Both the position numbers and the translations under genes were made by a program. The notes beneath the pieces were generated by a model. That model was not told the DNA's origin, made no database searches, and saw nothing but the letters and a program-made list of their open reading frames with translations. From the NCBI RefSeq assembly GCF_000143415.4, contig NW_003314265.1, positions 2,149,775 through 2,213,774 on the forward strand: 64,000 nt of DNA, given 5' to 3'. This document shows, one piece after another, positions 22,669 through 33,369 of this stretch. The stretch's first letter is position 1. Each line of letters starts with the position of its first letter. The stretch is from Selaginella moellendorffii. Taxonomy: Eukaryota; Streptophyta; Lycopodiopsida; Selaginellales; Selaginellaceae.

Positions 22669-23345
22669 TCAAACCGGTTCTAGTGTTGGCTGTGGAAACA
22701 CTGAACGGCAGGACTTTAAGCTGAAGTTTGAGACAGTGTTACAGGTATTGACAGATGCGTTGCTGTTTGTTGTGAAACTTTTTCTTCCTTCGCAGTGTAG
22801 GCTGGAAAGCATTTTAAAACGAGGCAGGAGGATTATTATCGTGGGGCACTTGAACATTTCTCCATATCCTATTGATTCATGTGACACTGACCAAAAATTT
22901 GATACCAATACGTAAGTCACTCACTGATTCAAGCCGCTCTAGTAGTTTTTAACATGTTCATTTTAACAGGAGCCGTCAATGGTTTAGATCATTGCTGGTG
23001 AGCGAGGGTGGTGCGTTTTCAGACTCGTTTCGCGTGTTTCATCCTGAAATGTAACTCTTCACGGTTTTTGTCTGGCCAAATCATACCTGCTTATATGTAT
23101 CTTGTCAGCAGAGCCTTACACTTGCTGGTCTCAGGCATCGGGTACGGAAGAGTTTAACTATGGCAGTCGTATTGATCATGTTCTTATTGCCGGTCCCTGC
23201 GCTGGCCATTGTCAGTGTCTTGATGGATCGCATGACAATAGTACCTGTGACGGATTTGAAGGGTGTGGAACAGAAATGGGTGACATTTTTCTTGAGTTTA
23301 AGCGTGCAAAGCTGGACATCCTTCTGTGTCCCTCGTCCAGAGCTC
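22669..23345 (+). pseudogene. AP endonuclease 2 (APE2-like) fragment, copy A
   Basis: This is the middle of an exonuclease III-type AP endonuclease: RRIIIVGHLNISPYPIDSCD, an intron near 22914-22970, then [20 protein letters not shown], then TCWSQASGTEEFNYGSRIDH and VLIAGPC. The family motif GDLN reads GHLN here, so a metal/catalytic aspartate is His. The N-terminus is absent. The 3' part stops after FLEFKRAKLDILL and is joined to the 3' flank of ROCO-B, whereas copy B continues to the zinc-finger region. Confidence 0.9.
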
Positions 23346-23380
23346 TTTTGGTGTTTCAAATCATCAGAACCAACCCTTCT

Positions 23381-26300
23381 TCAATAATGGTGATCTTCAC
23401 AGACCCAGCCACTTGGACTTTTGAGGAGTCCAAAACACTTCTTCATCATCAAGATTCGGTCCTCGCCATATCGTTGAGGTGAATTCTTTTTCACATACTC
23501 AAACAACTCCACAATGTCATCTTTTGATGCTGGTTGCAACCTGTTATCGAGATCGCCTTCAAAGCAGGAGTCGATTGTAGCCTTCAAGCCATTTGCACCA
23601 AGCTCAATCAAGGTGCCGACCAGCTCCCCTCCCTCAGGCAATGCCACTTTACCGAGCTTTGCGAGGGTGAAACACATTGTGATGCCTGGGACGAAGATGT
23701 TGCTATACTTTTTGAACCATTGATTTGGGATAGTGATTGGTACTCCTGGGTACTTCTTCAAATCAACTGGGTGACAGCCGCTTGGATGCTCACATAAGTA
23801 CCTAATATTTGCGCGTTTCCCAATCAGTGGTGAATATTTTAGCAACAGATTTGACTCCATTGTAAGGTGAGGGAGTTTCGGACACTCCAGCTTAGTGGAT
23901 TCCAACAGTGATGAGCAACTCTTGATCAATGCGTTTTCTGTGTCCTTTAGGCCCTTTTGCAGCTTCTGTAAAGATCCTTTGATATTTGTTATGGAGACTT
24001 TGAAGTCCTCCATATATATCTGAATCCCTTGCATTTGATGCTTGTGTAATTGGTAGCAAAAGTTGGCAAGCTTGCTCATGTCATCACTTTCAAACTTTGG
24101 GATCTCGACTTGCACAAGCTGTTGCTGCTGGCTTTGATACAGTGGCACTATGTGCTGGTTGTATTCTGTGACAACCTCTTCGACAGCACACTTACGTGGC
24201 TGAATAATCTCGTTGACTTCACTTGGCATCAAGAGTTCCAAGACACTTGTGGAGTCACCAAAACCCCAGGTAAAGTGATAATCAAAGCCATCCCTAGCTA
24301 CCATCTGTTTAACCTCTTGCAGTACCCAACAGCCCTTGCTGTTTTCATCGCATGAGCCCTGTTGTCCTGATGCTTTCCCAAATTGTCTTACCTTCACTGG
24401 ATTCAGAACATGCTCTTCAAGCTTGATGAAAGGACAGGCCCTGTTAGTTTCCTTGACTACACAATCCCGTATCTCCTTCATGAACTGCTCCCCTTTGAGT
24501 CCCCTCTTTTCCTCCTTGGGCACCATCAACATAATATCCACCCATTGCCGATCTGTCCAATGCTTATAATCCCCACCAATAGTCACCAGAACTTGAATGA
24601 GATCCTCTTGGAAGGAAACCCAACCAGCACCAATTTTACTTCCATGGCCCCATCTGTCACACATCTCCTTCACCTTGGCTTGAATAACTGCAAATACTCC
24701 TGCTTTCAACCAACGAACACACAGACATCAATGTTTAATCTCAGCAGTCAAGAGCATAATTACCTGATGGGAGAAGAACGAAGCCCTTCATAGTGTCGTC
24801 TGCTTGCAATCTCCGACCCCAACAATCATATGTTTGCTCGGTTTCAATCCATCCAGTGAACTCATCAGGCAATAATGCAGGCACAATCAGGTGTTCTGGC
24901 CGATTTCGTGGCTCTGACCACCTTATGTCCCAGCTCCTCATGCCATCAGGAATCAAAACCCCCATCTCACAGAGCAGCTTGAGCAGGAAATAGATGTTGC
25001 CCTCTGCAGTCTCTCCAAGTGTTTTGAGCTCTTGTACTGCTTTCACAGTAGACCACTTGGGTTCCCCCCACTTCATCTTATCGTTTCTCTCTTGCTTAGG
25101 AATGAAAATTCCTAACACAGTATGGAGAAACCATGGCATGTCTAGAACTGCATTGTTGACAATCAATGCAGCTTCCTTGTCGTTTGGATCCGTGTTTTGA
25201 TATGTGTCATCTGCCCCAAAGTAGACAGCTTCTCCCATATCATGTAGGCAGATGAATGTGTATTGTGCAGCAAATGCCTGAACTTCTTTCTCCCCCTGCA
25301 ACCAAGCCTTGGACATCTCATGTAGGTCGACCACCCTCTGCTGGACAATTGTTTGTGCCTGTTTGTGGATATGATACCATGGTGTGGATGAACCCCGCCC
25401 TCTGATAACCTCATCACAAGTCCAGGGAATCACAGGAATTTCATTTATCATTTCGCCCACTGCTATCGCCAGCTTTGGCTTCAGTTCCTTCTGTACCTGA
25501 CGAGCATTCAACCCATTCACCTCGAAATAGTGATCACCACGTTGGCCCTGAACAAAGTCTAGCCTGTCCTTATACTTGGGTACCAGTGACGTCGCAGCTG
25601 CTCGAGCTTCTACCAAGAAACCGTGATCACGAACAAAGATGTTGAGTACTAAGAAAATGGTGGGTTTCCTAGCTGGTGTTGCAGTTTGGTGGGCCGCTAT
25701 GAAGCGAAACCAGTATTGGAGCTCTGTTTCCAAGTCTGTTTTCATCTCACCTCCAGGACCTCCAACCTTGCACACCACCATGAAGAGATCTTTGTCGCTG
25801 CCCCTGAGGAAATAGTGATGAAAAGCGTGGTAGACCTCCTGGCCTCCCAGATCGTAAATCAGGAGTTTCTTCCTCTCACCAAATCTGAGAGTCCTCCTCT
25901 CAATTCCCACTGTTGATGCATGATCCTGACGCGGCGGCGTCACGCACTGCTGGAGGGCGGCACAGGTGCGGACAAGATTGGTGGAGATGGTGGTCTTGCC
26001 CGAGGCAGTGTGGCCGCACATGAACAGCTTGGCAGTTGATGGTGTGACTGGAGCGCTTTTTGCAAGAACGGGGCTCTTCTGAAATAGAGCATTCCGGTAC
26101 TTCACCCTCAACCATCTGTCCTCCAATAGTTTGGAAGCCCACTCCCCGTGAATGCGCAGTCTCTGGATCCGGCTGCTGTAGTTGGCCTCCAAATTGCTGA
26201 GAATCGCATCTTGATACTCCTTGAAAGGAAAAATGTCATCCTGCTTAGTGTCAATACCAAAACCCCCAGGTAACAAGGAGAAACTTTCAAGCTTGCAATA

Positions 26301-27092
26301 TGGGCTCTTCAGCAGCTGGCCCGCGAGCTGCACGAAAGAGAAATCTAATGATGTGAACTCTAGGAACCAGAGCTTGGACTTGGCATTGTTGTTTATGCAA
26401 TCTTCCAGCAGGAAGATCTCCGCACGGCTGGGCACATGTGAAATTCCAAGGCCTTCTATTGATCCGCAGATTTGGCTGAGTAGCGCCTGATCATTTGGGA
26501 TGTCGACCAGCGTAAGCTTCCGTAGACTTGTTCCTGCCTGGAAGAGGGTGGGCGTCAAGTATTTATCGTTATCCAGGGAGAGCTCCCAGATCTTGCAGGC
26601 TGGATCTTGCAGCAGCTTCTCCAGGTGGGGCGAGCAATCGCATCGTTTAAGCTCCAGACGTTCTAAATACTTTGGAAGTGTTGATCCTGCTAAAGCATCT
26701 AAATCTACGTCACAAGAATCTAGAAGAATCGTCTTGAGCTTGATTGGCATCCCCTTGTGCTTGGAAGCAGCAATAGCTTCATCCAAGCTGCGAATCACCA
26801 CCTCGTAAAATTTGTCTCCAAAAATGCCAAGGCTGCTGAGCTTGGACACAGCTGCTTCTAGAAACCCCCCCACTTTGTGGTAGCCCTCGCACCAGAGTCT
26901 TACGTGCTCCAGAGTGTTGTCCTCCTGCAGCAGCAGCTCGAGCAAGCCTTTGAAAACTGAATGGATGGTTGCTGCTCTGTATCTCTGTTCCTTCAGCTCC
27001 CTCACACTCGACACCCCATGGCTCCCCATCTCAGAGGAAATGCTTCCCAAATCCTTGTAATCGTCTATCCGGGCCTGCTTTGGCTCCCCCAT
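23381..27092 (-). CDS. ROCO-B: LRR-Roc-COR protein, apparently intact
   Basis: Two exons, 27092-24764 and 24699-23381, joined across a 64 bp GT-AG intron, give about 1,215 residues with no stop. The start is the ATG at 27092; upstream in-frame sequence is shifted by one base relative to ROCO-A. Residues about 60-320 form irregular leucine-rich repeats. The Roc GTPase domain begins near residue 354 with P-loop GHTASGKTT and has a switch II motif DLGGQEVYHAF near 415. A COR-like region near 590-770 contains FICLHDMGEAVYF and LIVPALLPDEFTGW. The last about 430 residues include YSPLIGKRANIRYLCEHPSG and match no domain I know. Plant relatives of this layout include TORNADO1. The gene is repeated nearby as ROCO-A and ROCO-C, and only this copy is open. 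Function is inferred from domains only. Confidence 0.85.
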
Positions 27093-27862
27093 AACGTCCA
27101 ATGGAATACCTCAGCAATTACAACAAATGTCGTTGATGAATCAACATCTAAATGACAACTTGGAAGTGGCTAGCAAAGATGAGTCAGTGGCTTGGCATGC
27201 TGCTTGGTTTTAAACATGAAATCAGATGCCAACTCTAACCTACGGTGCACGTCGTACAAAGTGACATCAATCATGCCAAGTTTTTTTCTCTTTCTTTTGC
27301 ATTTGCTTTGTTTTTGTAAGCAATTAGCAAAGCACATGCGTTAGACAAGCTGTACAAGTTTTGTATGTCGTCCGATGCTTGAGCACAGGCCAGGTAGCTT
27401 TCGAAGAGAAGATTGCCAAGTAGCAGGTCGTTCTCTCACTCAGAGCGTCTCCCGAGTCTAGAATTTTACAATAACAACGATTTACTTACATGCGCTCAAA
27501 TTCTCGATCTTGAATGGATTTTAGTCGGCAAAAATGCGCCTCCTGGAGAAAATGATTTAGGGGAAACAGAGTATGTCATTTAACTAGAAAACTAACAAGA
27601 TCTTCCAAGAAAGAAGAAAAAGAATAAGAACAGGGATATCACATCCACGGCGTTGCATCGCCCATCTTGCCGGAAGAAAGAAAAAAAGAAAAGAAAAGAG
27701 GATTAAAGCAAGATCCGGAGAGACAAACCTGATCATGCAATCGGATGAGTATGGAACCCCAGCACCGTGCAGCGGCACCGGATCCAGGCGCAGTCGCTTT
27801 GTTTGGATGGTTTCGAGCTCATCCACAGCAGGCTAGACAGCTTTTTGGTGCAGGGATTTGTT
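27093..27862. other. ROCO upstream region, copy B
   Basis: Matches 19066-19760 with small deletions, including the candidate 5' exon start MDELETIQTKR on the minus strand (ATG near 27826) and the A-rich block near 27600. The pogo-like element interrupts the copy at 27863-27864, and the homology resumes at 31008. Confidence 0.65.
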
Positions 27863-27864
27863 TA

Positions 27865-30800
27865 GGGTAATGGGCCCAGGGTTAATAAAATAATGTAAGA
27901 ATTCATTTATTTAAATATAATTTTTGTACGTAAAGGTATAATATAAAAGTTTATATGATTTACTGCTTATAAACTAATTTTTAGAAAAAGCTACTCACAA
28001 AATCTTAAAAACCGCTCATTACTAAAAAGTCTAAATTTATCCTAAGTCTGTCCATTTATGGCCCAATATCCATCCGTTTATGGCCCAATTTTTTGTCCAT
28101 TGATGGCCCTACCATTCTAGATTTGTTGCCGCAAAGAGGAGCGAAAGCAGTGTGGGATAATAACATTTTCCAGGTAACTACAAGCAAGCCTAGAGATATT
28201 AAAGTGAAAACAAGCAAATTTGTTATTTTTGTTTTTGGTGTTTGCTTAGCATTAAAGATTCTAGGACTTCATTCTTTCTCTTTCTTTTTTTTTTCTCATT
28301 GCTTCCTTTTCTTTCTCCCTTTTTTTTTCAAGGCTTCCAATTTTTTCTTCTCCATCGCTTCAGTTTTTCTAGTTGCTGCTTCTTCCCTCTCTTTTTTTTT
28401 GATGGCTGCTGCTTTTTTCTTTTTTATTGTTGCTTCTTCTCTTTCCTTTTTCCTTGTAGCCCTTTCAATTACTTCCAATTTTTTTTGCTTCTCATGTGCT
28501 TCTTTTGTAGTGGCAATTGCTCCAACAACACTAGTGAATTCTGGACTTGTTAAAACAGTTCTAGCACTAGCTTGCAACATTGGTCCAAGTCAAGGACAAC
28601 TTTGCACCCCTAGAAATAATTTTGCATGCAGGTATGCCACCTTATTGTTTTTTGATTGCTATCCAAGCACATTCATGTGTTGCTCATGCTGCTCAACTCG
28701 ATGCTCTAGCGAAGCTCTTGGGAAACAAAGTTGTAAGTGAATGAGAATTGAGAAGTGCTTTTTACCTAGCTGCTCAAGTTGTCTAAGAAGTTTAGGATGC
28801 TCAAGCTGGTCACGATCATTACTTGCTTACTGCTCAGGCTACACTGGATGTTGTAGATGGACCTCAGCCTGCACTGGATCCTCATGCTATTCAGGCTACA
28901 CTAGATCTTGCTGAAGTTCTAGTTCATCATTGAGGTGGCTGAGCTCCAAAGTGTTTTTGAAGTCTGTTTCAAAGCTGTCAAGAGATACTTCACGGAGTGT
29001 ACTTGGACCAAAGTGAGTGTCCATAGCATTCTTGTTTAACAGCCATAAACCACTTGCTCTAAAACCAGATTGGATGTTTGCAGGTGTCAAAGCCATAGAC
29101 ATAGCTCTACTGGATAACTGTGTAAGATCTCGACGATTGACTTTGTGTCCTAGATGTCCAAGAGTGTGTTCATCCACACACTGCCTGAAGTAACACTTGT
29201 ATGGCCCAAAACATGCAATGTTTAACGGCTGCATGTGGTGAGAAGTATGTGTTAGAAGAAGAATCACATTCACACTTAACATTTTTGCTGTGTCAAGTGC
29301 AACCTTTGTAATATGGGATCTGTGGCCATCAACAATGAGAGCATGGCAGTTTGTAGGCAAGCATCCACCAGGTACTAATTTCACAAAGTGTTCAAGCCAC
29401 TGTGGCCACAAATTGTCTGTCATATAGGCTTTCTTGCTAATGGTGAAGGCAGTTCCAACTTCACAATCTGCGATCCAATTTTGCATCTTCTGCTCACCTT
29501 TGAAGATATAAAAGCCAGGTATTTGTCCACCTACTGCATTTATGGCCACTAGAACAGTCATGTGCTTTGTGTTGTTTGGGATGATTCAGTAATAGGATCT
29601 TGCACCTCGAGCAGGTAACACTTTGACACTTCCAAAACGATTAGCCTGAACGCCAGTTTCATCAGCATTCCAAATGTGATCTGCCTTATAGTTGTTTCCA
29701 GTGTAAGTTGCTTCGAAGTTTTTGTAGAATTATGCCACTACTTGATTCAAGGACTTTGCTCATTGCAACTCCAAGGCCTCAGCAACTTTGCTACTGATCT
29801 CTGGATGTCTTTTCATAAAACCTTTGCACCATTTTTGACTTGGTCCTCCTTCTATCTAGGTAGTTACTCTGCCAGCAACTAACAGCTTTGCTGCATCTTT
29901 CAGTTGATTGAAAGTGAGTGGATAACCTATTTCAGCTCAAACTTTCACCAGAGATGGAAGAGACTCTTCTTCCGATGATGTAAGAATGGTGGGAGGACCT
30001 GGTCATCCTGTGCTATGTCCCCTTAACTGATCTCGCAAAGTCGTCCGATGTATGTTGAATTCTTGAGCAGCTTTTCTTTCAGACATGCCACACTCTTCCA
30101 CCTCATGCATAGCCTTCTTTTTTGATTCTTCATTCCATGTTCTAGTTGCATGCTTATGGCTATGTGCTATGGCTGGAGGCTGACTTACAAGACATGGATA
30201 AATAGTAGAGAAGTCAGACATTTCTTTTTCTTTTAACCTGACAATCTTTACCTTTGCAGTGCCAAGACATTGGCTTTCAGGTACACTTTCAGGGATAGGA
30301 GCTGCCAAACTTCTTTGCACCACAGGCTGGAAGCAAGTCTAGTTAAAAATCTAAAATGGAAACAGATAGTTACCTCTTGTTGCAAGGACAGCCCAGAATG
30401 GGATAGCCTCTGGGAGCTGTGAGTGTTTGCGCACGAGCTCTTGAAAGTTGTGTTCTTTTGCCGTATAATATGTTGGTTTCTTGTTATAGCATTTTGACCA
30501 GGCAAGAAAATGGTGTGCGATGTGCTTCATGTATGCATATTGTGTTGGCTGAGCTTTGTAGTTGATTGAATAGTAAATCTTGTGATAGGATCTAAGAAAT
30601 TATTAAGAAATGAATGCTTTTCTTCTTCAAAAGAGTGGCATACCTTAAGATTTGATGTGTTCTTTCCAACTTTTTCACTTTTTTTGCCCACTCCTGAGAT
30701 GAAATGCAGCTTGATGAATAGTTGAACTCAACAAATCCCTTATTCCTACAGTTTTATTAAGCTCTATTATAAACTCAGGAATATAGATGAAATAGAGCAA

Positions 30801-31007
30801 TGAAATGCATTCCTTTTCTTCAAAATAATTAGATTTGTGATTGAAAAAAGTGATGAATGCTTGGATGACACTCAAATCCGTCATAACCTAGGATGCCATA
30901 AAACCCGCCAAATAATTGCCACATAATTTTCTATTTATCACATCGACAAGGTTTGGGCCAAAGGTGGCCGGAATTAAGGACCCGGGCGAGAATTGGGCCT
31001 GTTACCC
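27865..31007. mobile_element. pogo-like Tc1/mariner DNA transposon, 3.1 kb
   Basis: The ends are inverted repeats GGGTAATGGGCCC (27865) and, complemented, GGGTAACAGGCCC (31007), with a TA duplication at 27863-27864 and 31008-31009. TA targets are typical of Tc1/mariner. The empty site is seen in the paralogue at 19763-19770 (TTTAGAGTT). A transposase remnant lies on the minus strand. The left 200 bp is AT-rich and carries three short copies of a TTTATGGCCCAAT-like or TTGATGGCCC-like word near 28050-28110. Confidence 0.9.
28296..30323 (-). pseudogene. pogo-like transposase, decayed
   Basis: The N-terminal part (30323-30003) has a Psq/CENP-B-type helix-turn-helix: TWNEESKKKAMHEVEECGMS, then ERKAAQEFNIHRTTLRDQLR. 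A DDE nuclease follows with NADETGVQANRFGS (first Asp), ALIVDGHRSHI (second Asp) and MQPLNIACFGPYK, where relatives usually have Asp in the PLD position, here Asn. Several stops interrupt the frame, including TGA at 29586-29588 in the nuclease domain and TGA/TAA near 29740-29765. Beyond the last DDE ORF (stop at 28896) a Lys/Glu-rich coiled-coil stretch (28580-28296) may be the original C-terminus. It acts, when intact, on the element's own ends. Confidence 0.88.
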
Positions 31008-31009
31008 TA

Positions 31010-31215
31010 GAGTTTTTTTGCAGTACAGGGGATTGGCTTTCATGGCAGCGACTTGGGAGGTACATTTCTTGTTTGCTTGGATGGTTTATCCACAGCGGCC
31101 TAGACAGCTTTTTGGTGGAGGGATTTGTTTAGGGTTTTTTTGCGGTATGGGGGACTGGCTTTCATGGCAGCGACTTGGGAAGTACATTTCTTGGAAGCTT
31201 GCTTGGATTTGGATC
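31010..31215 (+). repeat. two tandem copies of a ~120 bp segment
   Basis: GGCTTTCATGGCAGCGACTT plus GGGAGGTACATTTCTTG occurs near 31035 and again near 31156, each preceded by a TTTTTTTGC(A/G)GTA word. Copy A has one version (19774-19840). Confidence 0.8.
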
Positions 31216-31224
31216 TAACACGTC

Positions 31225-32060
31225 AATCTTATTGACTTGATTCTCTCGTGGTTTTCTTGCTTTTTTTTTTTTGGTTTAGAACATCCGTGACGAAGAAGAA
31301 CGGGGATACGGAAAACAAAGAAGCAAAGAAAAGCGAGTATATTCGTTTCACGTGAAATTGGTACTATGCCGTAGGAGAAACGAAAAGATCTTTCTGGAAA
31401 TTCTTTAGACCATATCCATTAAAGGGCTCTTTATGAGATTTGGAGGGGGTTTAGCGATGACGCTCTCTCGATAGGGTGAGCGATCGCGGCACAGGGAAGA
31501 GGTTCGCTCTTCCATTTTAACACGAACCCGATAGAAGAAAACGTTTTAAGTGCCTTCAAATCCTCGTCGTCGAAATCATCGAGTGGTACTAAGAAACGAA
31601 ATGATCTTTCTGAAATTCTTTAAACCATATCCATTAAAGGGCTTTTTTTTATATTGCTCGAGGTTTCTAGGGTTTAGCGATGGAAGTACCTTCAAATCCT
31701 CGTCGTCGATAGACGAGAACTTTCTTTCCTCCTTTCATAAAGAATCAAGAAACATAAAATGCAATAGTGAATAGACCAACAAAGGGTAATAGAGCGAATG
31801 GCGCTCGCCGGTGAGCTCCAAATGCGCTAGCTCTCATGCTCCCGCCCGAGCGAGCTAATGGACTCAGGGCCTACATTGCCACGGATTCCAGGGACTTAGA
31901 GGGCGACGATGGGGAAGTACTCTCCCATTGTTTGGGACCTTGACGACGGCAGGAAATCTGATGCAGCGCCGCCCTTGTCTATACTCCGAGGCGGCTGCTG
32001 CTGGAGAGGATGAAACACAGCCGATTGACACCGATGTGCTTTCCAGCGGTGGTGGTGACA
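31225..32060 (+). repeat. mosaic 5' flank, copy B, with internal duplication
   Basis: Matches 20897-21540, but a stretch of about 250-280 bp is present twice: GATCTTTCTG(G)AAATTCTTTA with CCATATCCATTAAAGGGCT occurs near 31388 and near 31602, and CCTTCAAATCCTCGTCGTCG occurs near 31554 and near 31690. Copy A has it once. Confidence 0.75.
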
Positions 32061-32500
32061 AGACAATTCCGGGAGCCGAGATGAGGAGCAGCGGTATGAG
32101 CAGGAACTTTACGAGAAAGAGCTTGTGAAACTCAGCGATGACGATGGTAGTGCTCCAGACGAGCGCTTGGGGTCGGACTTGGACTATGACGATCGATCGC
32201 CACCCCCACAGCTACGTAGTATTGATATGCTGCGAGGCTGCCGGAGCGTGGACGAGTTTGAGAGGCTTAACAAGATCGACGAGGGGACTTATGGAGTCCT
32301 CTATCGTGCTCGGGACAAGAAGAGTGGAGAGATTGTGGCGCTCAAGAGAGTGAAGATGGTCCACGAGAGAGATGGATTCCCCATGACTTCTCGGAAATCA
32401 ACGTTCTTCTCTCGTTTCACCATCCATCGATCGTGGATGTCAAGGAAGTGGTGGTCTCATGCCTTACAAAGAAATGACCAGTGCTCTTTCAATGCGTCAA
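32061..32500 (+). pseudogene. CDKG/CDK11-like kinase 5' fragment, copy B
   Basis: Same fragment as 21541-21986, with a better upstream frame ([20 protein letters not shown]). The beta-3 segment is VALKRVKM, the expected kinase sequence, while copy A reads VVPKRVKM. Four bases are missing in the LREI codons near 32393, shifting the frame. The kinase domain again stops after the DVKEVVV segment. Confidence 0.88.
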
Positions 32501-32509
32501 GTATCTGCA

Positions 32510-33250
32510 CGACGACTGATCAAGCTCTTTTATGGAACTTAATGACAAAGAAGGAGCTCGGATCACTATTACCGCAGGCGCTGGCGGAACCGATGTGCAG
32601 GTAACATCGTGTGCTGATATCTTTTTAGAAGCTTTGAGATTGTTTTACATACATTCCAGCACAGGGTGAGATGCTTCTAAGGATGTACCAGCGATGGGCT
32701 ACCAGGTCGGGGTTTAAGTCGACTGTGGTGGAGAGTTAGGAAGCTGGGATCAAATCGGCCACACTCGAGATCGACAGGGGAGAGAAAGGCACGCACAGGC
32801 TGGTACTGTGTGCGTGCCTTTCAACGCCAAAGCTTTACAACAGGTGAAGCAAACGTTAGTTTCTCGAAACTCTTGTCTCAACGTTTGCTTCTCTTCACAG
32901 ACGAGCTTTGCAGGAGTGGAAGTGATGCCTCTGCTGGAAGAGAACGAGATCGAGGTGGAGTAACCCGATGGCGACTATTGAGATTACAACGTGTAGATCT
33001 GGAGGCAAAGGCGGGAACGTAAACAAGGTCGAGACTGCTGTTCGTGTCACGCACATTCCAACCGGGATTGCTCTTCGCTGCTCAGGTACATGAAATGAAG
33101 TAACCGCGCAGTGCTCTCTAAAAGTTTCTTCGTGTATCTAGAGGAAAGAAGCCAACTCCAAAACAAGATAAAAGCAATCGCGCTGCTCAAATCCAAGCTC
33201 CTGGTGATTCTCGAGGAGCAAAGGGCAACCGAGATCCAAGAGATTTGAGG
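32510..33250 (+). pseudogene. organellar release factor 2 fragment, copy B
   Basis: Same structure as copy A, including both introns, and longer at the 3' end: the segment RSQLQNKIKAIALLKSKLL (near 33150-33210) is kept here and deleted in copy A. The GGQ motif has lost its glutamine codon (GGC GGG then AAC, near 33013), so even the domain core would be inactive in peptide release. The TAG after VVES is shared with copy A and so predates the duplication. Confidence 0.9.
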
Positions 33251-33369
33251 GGACGTTTGGTATGGAGCTTCCTCGCTTTCATTTGCACTGATTGTTCTTT
33301 TCTGTTTGTTGATGGATTCTTTCTACCTAATACTCTTCAATATCTATGGTCCTAGTGTTGGCTGTGGAA

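Noticed and set aside
28242-28553. Phe/Ser-rich plus-strand ORF
   Set aside because: Complement of the Lys/Glu-rich tail of the transposase remnant.
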